NCBI GenBank assembly: GCA_026389055.1
Contig: JAPLIO010000051.1
Span: forward strand, 1 to 10,911
DNA length: 10,911 nt
From: Candidatus Melainabacteria bacterium
Lineage (GTDB): Bacteria > Cyanobacteriota > Vampirovibrionia > Vampirovibrionales > JAJTHC01
Reading direction: 5' to 3'
Shown piece after piece: positions 7,001 through 10,911 of the stretch (within the stretch, counting starts at the first letter, position 1; each line of letters starts with the position of its first letter). Below the pieces are notes generated by a model. That model was not told where the DNA came from. It saw only the letters and a program-made list of their open reading frames with translations, and made no database searches. A program made the position numbers and the translations under genes.

Positions 7001-9025
7001 CTACCACGCCTCTTCTTGTTTTGCTTCAACGGCGGGTACGGCATACGAAGAAGCACCCCCCCCCTTATCAATGCGTCGAACGGTGGTGGGTTGTAATTGA
7101 TTCAAAATATGCGGGGTTAGCATAATCAGCAATTCACTGCGATTTGTACTGGTAGACATACTTCTAAACATCGCCCCAACAATAGGTAAATCCGCCAAGC
7201 CCGGTAGTTTACTTTCACTACGAGAGGTTCGGTTATCAATCAGCCCCCCAATAATCAGGGTTTGCCCATCTTTTACTTGTACTTGCTGGGCAACTAAATC
7301 TCTGCTTCTAACCAGTTGAATGGTGCTGGTACCACTCACAATTTTATCGTAAACAGAGGTAACAGAAGGGCGTACCCGCATGGTTACTACGCCATTCGCC
7401 CCAATTTTGGGCAAAATATCTAAAATAATCCCTGCTTGCCCAATCAGCGGAGCCGTCTGCCCGAAAAATTGACTATTGCCCGTACTAAAGCTTTCGCCCC
7501 GAAGAATATCATCCACAATACTAATAACGGTTTCAGAATCATGCGTAGCTACAATGGTAGGGTTCGCTAAACTTTTAGCTTTTCCTTGTTGAAAGAGGGC
7601 TTGCAACTGAAGAGAAAGCACATCTTGCAGCCCGCCTGTTTGGTTATACAATAGTTGAGATAACCCACCAGGAGACAAACTACCCAACGTAAACCCCCAT
7701 TTACCCCCCGTATTATACTGGAATAACGCCCCTAGGTTTTTCAGGCTGGAAGCACTGACCTCCACCAAAGAAGCTTGAATAGAAACTTGAGCAGGCTTGG
7801 CATCCAACAAACTCAGTAATTCTTCTACTGGGCGAAACTGCTGGGCAGAAGCAAAAATAGTTAGCGTATTCAAGCGGGTATCAGGTATCGCAACAGACCC
7901 CATCGCAGGGATGGTAAACGTGCCTGTTGTTTGGGTTTGGCTTCTGATGGTAATACTGCTAGGTAATGAACCAACGGAAGAACCTAACGAGTTTAACCCA
8001 CCCGGATTGATACTATTAGCGTTACTAGTAGTAGAAGACCCATTACCCGATGAAGAAGAGGAGGAAGAAGACGAAGAAGCCCCACCCGAACCCGAACTAG
8101 TATTTGAAGACCCACCGTTGCCACCACCACTACTGCTACCCCCGCCAGAGCGTCCGACGGAATTGGTACCCGTACCTTCGCTTATTTGTTCTTGGGCAAT
8201 GTTGATGGTTGCCCCACCCCCTGTACTGGTAGCAGCCCCACCAGTGGCACTGGTGCCATCGTTAAAAATAGAGGCGTTGAGTTGTTGAGCTACGTTGACA
8301 GCATTGGCATAGGAAAGTTGATAAACTCTGCGTTCACGTTGCTTATCTAGTTGAGGCATTAAATCCGTAATCAGTTTCACTTGGTCTGCAGACCCCATAA
8401 CCAATAGCTGATTATTCTTCATATCAGCTTGAATGGTAGGAGCTTGGCTACCATTTGTTCCAGAAGAAGAAGCGGAGGAGGAAGCAGTAGACCCACCACT
8501 ACTGCTATTTGACTGATTATTGGTATTAAAAATACCCGTTTGTAGCAAGGTGGCTATTCTGCTAGCGTTAGCGTATTTTAACTGGAAGACGGTAGCTTGG
8601 CTTCGTTGTAAGCCCAGTAGCTCTGTGGAAGAAAGTGGGGCGACCAATAAAATACGGTTGCCTTGTTTGGCAAACCCTAACCCTGAAATTTGGCAGATAG
8701 TTTCAATAGCTTCTTCGGGGGTTACGTTATGTAGGCTAACGCTTACTTTTCCTTTGACGGCTTGGTTTAAAACTAAGTTAAGGTGCCCCCGTTGGGCTAT
8801 TTGCCTTAACACTTCAGGCAAACTAGCATCATCTACTTCAATACTTAACTTTTTTGCCGATTGTTGAGTTACCAGTGGAGAGGAGGCACTCGCAGCGAAG
8901 GCTTCCCATTGCAGGCTTAAACTGAATAAACCGAGGGCAAACAGGCTAAGCACTAAAAGGGGAGGCATCTGACTAAAGGCTTGCCTTGGGGCTGGCTGAA
9001 TAGAAGCTGAACTAAAAAAGGGCAT
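7001..9025 (-). CDS. Secretin (PilQ/GspD superfamily outer-membrane channel), first copy of a tandem pair
   Basis: The protein has 674 residues. Hydrophobic segment 22-38 and EAFAAS (41-46) make a signal peptide with cleavage near AFA. An STN/N0 domain follows (59-130), then an N1-type domain (146-225) with a Ser-rich loop at 169-196, and a second N-type domain (233-410). That one is interrupted by an insert of about 100 residues (256-355) rich in Gly and Ser, including ten serines in a row. The pore domain is at 413-640: LVEVSASS, LANPTIVATHDSE, QAGIILDILPKIG, the signature LPGLADLPIVGAMF (607-620) and ELLIMLTPHIL. The tail is short. ATG 9023-9025 has AAGGAT (9038-9043) 12 nt upstream, overlapping the previous stop. 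A PilP/GspC-like gene precedes it by 17 nt. PilQ-like versus GspD-like cannot be settled from sequence alone. Confidence 0.94.
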   Translation of the reverse strand: MPFFSSASIQPAPRQAFSQMPPLLVLSLFALGLFSLSLQWEAFAASASSPLVTQQSAKKLSIEVDDASLPEVLRQIAQRGHLNLVLNQAVKGKVSVSLHNVTPEEAIETICQISGLGFAKQGNRILLVAPLSSTELLGLQRSQATVFQLKYANASRIATLLQTGIFNTNNQSNSSSGGSTASSSASSSGTNGSQAPTIQADMKNNQLLVMGSADQVKLITDLMPQLDKQRERRVYQLSYANAVNVAQQLNASIFNDGTSATGGAATSTGGGATINIAQEQISEGTGTNSVGRSGGGSSSGGGNGGSSNTSSGSGGASSSSSSSSSSGNGSSTTSNANSINPGGLNSLGSSVGSLPSSITIRSQTQTTGTFTIPAMGSVAIPDTRLNTLTIFASAQQFRPVEELLSLLDAKPAQVSIQASLVEVSASSLKNLGALFQYNTGGKWGFTLGSLSPGGLSQLLYNQTGGLQDVLSLQLQALFQQGKAKSLANPTIVATHDSETVISIVDDILRGESFSTGNSQFFGQTAPLIGQAGIILDILPKIGANGVVTMRVRPSVTSVYDKIVSGTSTIQLVRSRDLVAQQVQVKDGQTLIIGGLIDNRTSRSESKLPGLADLPIVGAMFRSMSTSTNRSELLIMLTPHILNQLQPTTVRRIDKGGGASSYAVPAVEAKQEEAW
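7009..7013 (-). promoter_or_regulatory. Ribosome binding site that decides the start of the second secretin
   Basis: On the minus strand AGAGG (within GAAGAGG) lies inside the last codons of the upstream secretin. It is 10 nt before the ATG at 6996-6998 but only 1 nt before the in-frame GTG at 7005-7007, so it favours the ATG. Confidence 0.55.
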
Positions 9026-9042
9026 TGAAAGGCATTTATCCT

Positions 9043-10308
9043 TTAGGGTTGATTTAACTGCCGTAGCAATTTAACTAATTCTTCATCGCTCAAGGCTTCA
9101 GTTTTTTCGGCATCTGCGTCAATTTTTGTTTTAACGGCGTTAGAAACAGGAGTGGTGCCTGCTGTTAATTTAGCCGCCGTTGTTTTTGGTTCTGCGGATT
9201 TCAATTCACCGCCTGAGGTTTCCAGCCCTAACACTTGTTTATTACTACCAATAGATGCTTCTAATTGGTTGTTAGTGCTTAGCTTTTTAAGGGTAACCGT
9301 TTGCCCATCTAACGTAAAAGGCTTATTCAGTGGTTTTGCCAACGTTTGCACACCACCACTGCCATTAGGTACTTCAATTAACGCAACAGAGCGTCCTTCT
9401 GCTTTACTTTTTACTAGCCCTACAAACCGAATGGTTGGCACAGAAGGTACTTCCTCAATACTGATAGACCCCTTACTATTAGGCATAGCAGGAAAGGCGG
9501 TGGAAATACCGCTAACGGAAGGGAAGGGTTGTACAGTAACCCTTGAAGAGGCAGAAGGGGTATATCTACCACTACTATACGAGCTGTTGGAAGCATTGGG
9601 GTTGTTGAGAGGTTCTTCTTTGACGGAAAAATGTTTAATCAATTCAATCGAAGGTTTTAAAGGATCTGAACGCTTGTAGGTTTTACCCGCCGTTGTTTTC
9701 TCTGCTTTAGCAGACTGTGGCTGGCTAATAGCTGCCAAACCCAAGGCTTCTTGTTCTAATAATAGGTCATTGGCTAGTTCTAGCGGGTGTTGATTACTTT
9801 GCACGGTAGGCGGTTCCGTTGCTTCAAGCGGAACGGTCGCAGATAGAGCATTCGCCGTATTACCCCATAAAACCTCATCGGTATTGTGCCAAATTTGTTG
9901 CCCTAGGGTGAATGCACCCATGGCTAAACCAATCGAAGCAATCACCGCTAAAGCCAAGGTAATAAAGGGTAATCCTTTTTGAAAAAACCCGTTATTCAGC
10001 CCCTGCTTAGACCGATTAGAGAATAAGCCGATAGATGAAATAGGTTGCCAAAGCGAGAGTTTTTGGCTATTGAGCCAATCCTGCTTATCTTCAGGTAACA
10101 AAGAATCTAACTGGACAAAGGCAACTTCTGGACGTAAGGCGGTATGAGAAAACGTGCCTCCGAAATGACGAACATTTTTGAACGCTTGCTCAATAGGCTG
10201 TGTTGCAAAGGTGTTATTTTCAGGCATTTTTGCAGGAAAAGGCTTGCCAGTGGTGATGGTTTCTTTGGCAGTAGCTTTTTTGGGTTGATGAGAGGGTGAA
10301 TGTAACAC
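9043..10308 (-). CDS. Inner-membrane protein with PilP/GspC-like C-terminal domain
   Basis: The protein has 421 residues. A polar cytoplasmic N-terminus (1-112) is followed by one membrane segment (about 114-136, FITLALAVIASIGLAMGAF), then a long low-complexity periplasmic linker (140-285, rich in Ser, Pro and Thr). A compact beta-rich domain (about 288-364) has the pattern IRFVGLVKSK, SVALIEVPNG, FTLDGQTVTL, VLGLE. This layout of one anchor, a linker and a small beta domain matches GspC and PilP, which connect the inner-membrane platform to the N-domains of a secretin. The secretin genes directly downstream support that role. The end is acidic (SDEELVKLLRQLN). The start is a GTG with a weak AGAGA about 6-9 nt upstream; an ATG at 10225-10227 is the alternative. 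The family call rests on layout and context, not on close identity. Confidence 0.75.
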   Translation of the reverse strand: MLHSPSHQPKKATAKETITTGKPFPAKMPENNTFATQPIEQAFKNVRHFGGTFSHTALRPEVAFVQLDSLLPEDKQDWLNSQKLSLWQPISSIGLFSNRSKQGLNNGFFQKGLPFITLALAVIASIGLAMGAFTLGQQIWHNTDEVLWGNTANALSATVPLEATEPPTVQSNQHPLELANDLLLEQEALGLAAISQPQSAKAEKTTAGKTYKRSDPLKPSIELIKHFSVKEEPLNNPNASNSSYSSGRYTPSASSRVTVQPFPSVSGISTAFPAMPNSKGSISIEEVPSVPTIRFVGLVKSKAEGRSVALIEVPNGSGGVQTLAKPLNKPFTLDGQTVTLKKLSTNNQLEASIGSNKQVLGLETSGGELKSAEPKTTAAKLTAGTTPVSNAVKTKIDADAEKTEALSDEELVKLLRQLNQP

Positions 10309-10537
10309 AAACGTCTCTTTCTGATAGTACGAACCGATAATACCATTTTAGGAGGCTTTTTCAGAGTTTCCTTTATTTTATAGTTTGACTGATACTGCTT
10401 GAAATAGGTAACTAGCCTTGCCCTAGAATCCATCAGCAGATGGAGAAAGAAGAACACGCTTCCTAGCACAAAAGCTGAACGTTCAATTTCGCTAGATTTT
10501 ATTAAAATTTTTAGCTTCAAACCATACGTAGTTGGAG
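10309..10537. other. Leader and promoter region of the secretin operon
   Basis: No gene is supported here. Transcription of the operon must start in or beyond this stretch, because nothing upstream reads into it. On the minus strand TATAAA (10377-10382) with a poor TTTCAA 16 nt upstream, or TATTAT (10337-10342) without a recognisable -35, are possible promoters. Neither is convincing. Confidence 0.3.
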
Positions 10538-10603
10538 ATAGGCTGGTGCGAGCGTAGCGAAGCAGACCAATTAGGAAACCCTCTGGTTTTCGGTCAAGCC
10601 TAT
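10538..10603. repeat. Inverted repeat closing two inner segments, with a GAGCGTAG core
   Basis: ATAGGCT (10538-10544) pairs perfectly with AGCCTAT (10597-10603). Inside, GGAAACC (10574-10580) pairs with GGTTTTC (10585-10591) around a CTCT loop, with one G-T pair. The other inner segment contains CGAGCGTAGCGAAG (10549-10562), which shares CGAGCGTAG with the palindrome at 4159-4224. It looks like a second, diverged copy of the same broad class of intergenic repeat. Confidence 0.5.
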
Positions 10604-10650
10604 TTTCAACGTACACGCAAGCCAATTAACCAGTTGTTCCCCTGGGGATT

Positions 10651-10679
10651 ATTAAGGGGGCGGTGAGCTGCCCCTTAAT
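10651..10679. repeat. Strong 10-bp hairpin, possible terminator
   Basis: ATTAAGGGGGC (10651-10661) pairs with GCCCCTTAAT (10670-10679), with one bulged G and an 8-nt loop. TTTT (10679-10682) ends the stem on the plus strand. On that strand no gene feeds into it; on the minus strand it could close a gene lying beyond 10911, but no T-run follows there. It may instead be the first arm of the structured block to its right. Confidence 0.5.
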
Positions 10680-10690
10680 TTTGCGGGGGG

Positions 10691-10751
10691 TATGGGGGGT
10701 CTGCTAGAAGCAGAGTGATTGCAGGGCAATCAACAAATACCACCCCCCATA
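10691..10751. repeat. Branched inverted-repeat element: closing stem with two perfect hairpins inside
   Basis: TATGGGGGGT (10691-10700) pairs perfectly with ACCCCCCATA (10742-10751). Within it lie TCTGCT-AGA-AGCAGA (10700-10714), 6 bp with a 3-nt loop, and TGATTGC-AGG-GCAATCA (10716-10732), 7 bp with a 3-nt loop. T10700 can belong to the outer stem or the first hairpin, not both. Every arm is perfect and the two hairpins are only 1 nt apart. This could be a structured RNA, the end of a small mobile element, or a dispersed repeat; I do not recognise it as a named RNA family. Confidence 0.55.
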
Positions 10752-10911
10752 AAGCCCTAGTCCGAAGCGATAACCTTCCGTCATTTGATTACTAAACTTA
10801 AAGAAGATTGTCTAGCACAAAATAAAAATCACCTTGTTTTATATAACTGAGGTTACGGAAAAAGGTTTAGTGGGATGGGATAATGAGGCACGAGGAACGG
10901 AATTAGGGCGT
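10752..10911. other. End of window without a supported gene; short open frame from 10816
   Basis: From 10816 to the window edge one plus-strand frame stays open after a TAG at 10813-10815. It reads ITLFYITEVTEKGLVGWDNE and then ARGTELGR, which looks protein-like but has no ATG; a TTG at 10834 is the only start candidate. It could be the beginning or a remnant of a gene continuing to the right, or chance. Nothing else is evident. Confidence 0.25.

Noticed and set aside
7005..7007. GTG start for the second secretin
   Set aside because: The only purine-rich ribosome site ends 1 nt before it, whereas it is well placed for the ATG at 6996-6998.
8055..8090. Poly-serine tract as a possible slippage-driven phase-variable repeat
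   Set aside because: The serines use a mixture of TCT, TCC and TCG codons, so there is no uniform repeat unit for slippage.
7797..8288. 163-codon plus-strand frame rich in Glu and Pro, opposite the first secretin
   Set aside because: Its acidic and proline runs are the complement of the Ser/Gly-rich insert; low-complexity DNA keeps the opposite strand open.
10384..10411. TTGACT as a plus-strand -35 box
   Set aside because: The matching -10 position reads GTAACT, and no plus-strand gene follows.
10107..10625. 172-codon minus-strand frame overlapping the start of the PilP/GspC-like gene
   Set aside because: Its second half is the same DNA as the PilP/GspC-like gene in another frame, and its first half reads through the inverted repeat at 10538-10603. 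The composition is not protein-like.

Overview
The window is ordinary bacterial chromosome. Three housekeeping genes sit on the left, a damaged methyltransferase gene and a repeat-rich gap lie in the middle, and a three-gene secretin operon on the minus strand fills most of the right half. Secretins need an outer membrane, so the cell is a diderm. No gene fixes the taxon. Moderate base composition and a diderm envelope would fit many groups, including the non-photosynthetic relatives of Cyanobacteria (Vampirovibrionales-like), but that is only a guess.

Layout. At 1-2150 (+) lie the 3' end of pgk, a DedA-family membrane protein gene and trpA. They are closely packed (31-nt gap, then an 11-nt overlap) and are probably co-transcribed; no other trp gene is in view. 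nth (DNA glycosylase/AP lyase, minus) converges on trpA. At 3058-4103 (+) is a membrane-anchored, coiled-coil methyltransferase gene broken by a frame change. The sequence on each side of the break suggests a real internal deletion, not a single-base slip. At 4097-4865 come a possible terminator, a long imperfect palindrome of the dispersed GAGCGTAG type, a short start-less reading frame on the minus strand, and a run of three overlapping short palindromes.

At 4866-10308 (minus, read right to left) there is an inner-membrane protein with a PilP/GspC-like C-terminal domain, followed by two adjacent paralogous secretins. The junctions are very tight (17 nt, then 2 nt), so this is one operon. 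The likely product is an envelope-spanning channel of a type IV pilus or type II secretion-like machine. The pore proteins are duplicated, and both copies carry long Ser/Gly-rich inserts in the N-domain before the pore. No pilMNO, ATPase or pilin genes are in the window.

The last 600 bases (10309-10911) hold no convincing gene. They contain several strong inverted repeats, including a branched element at 10691-10751 with a 10-bp closing stem and two perfect hairpins. That element, the paired secretins and the broken methyltransferase are the points most worth a second look. No tRNA, rRNA, CRISPR array or intact transposase was seen.
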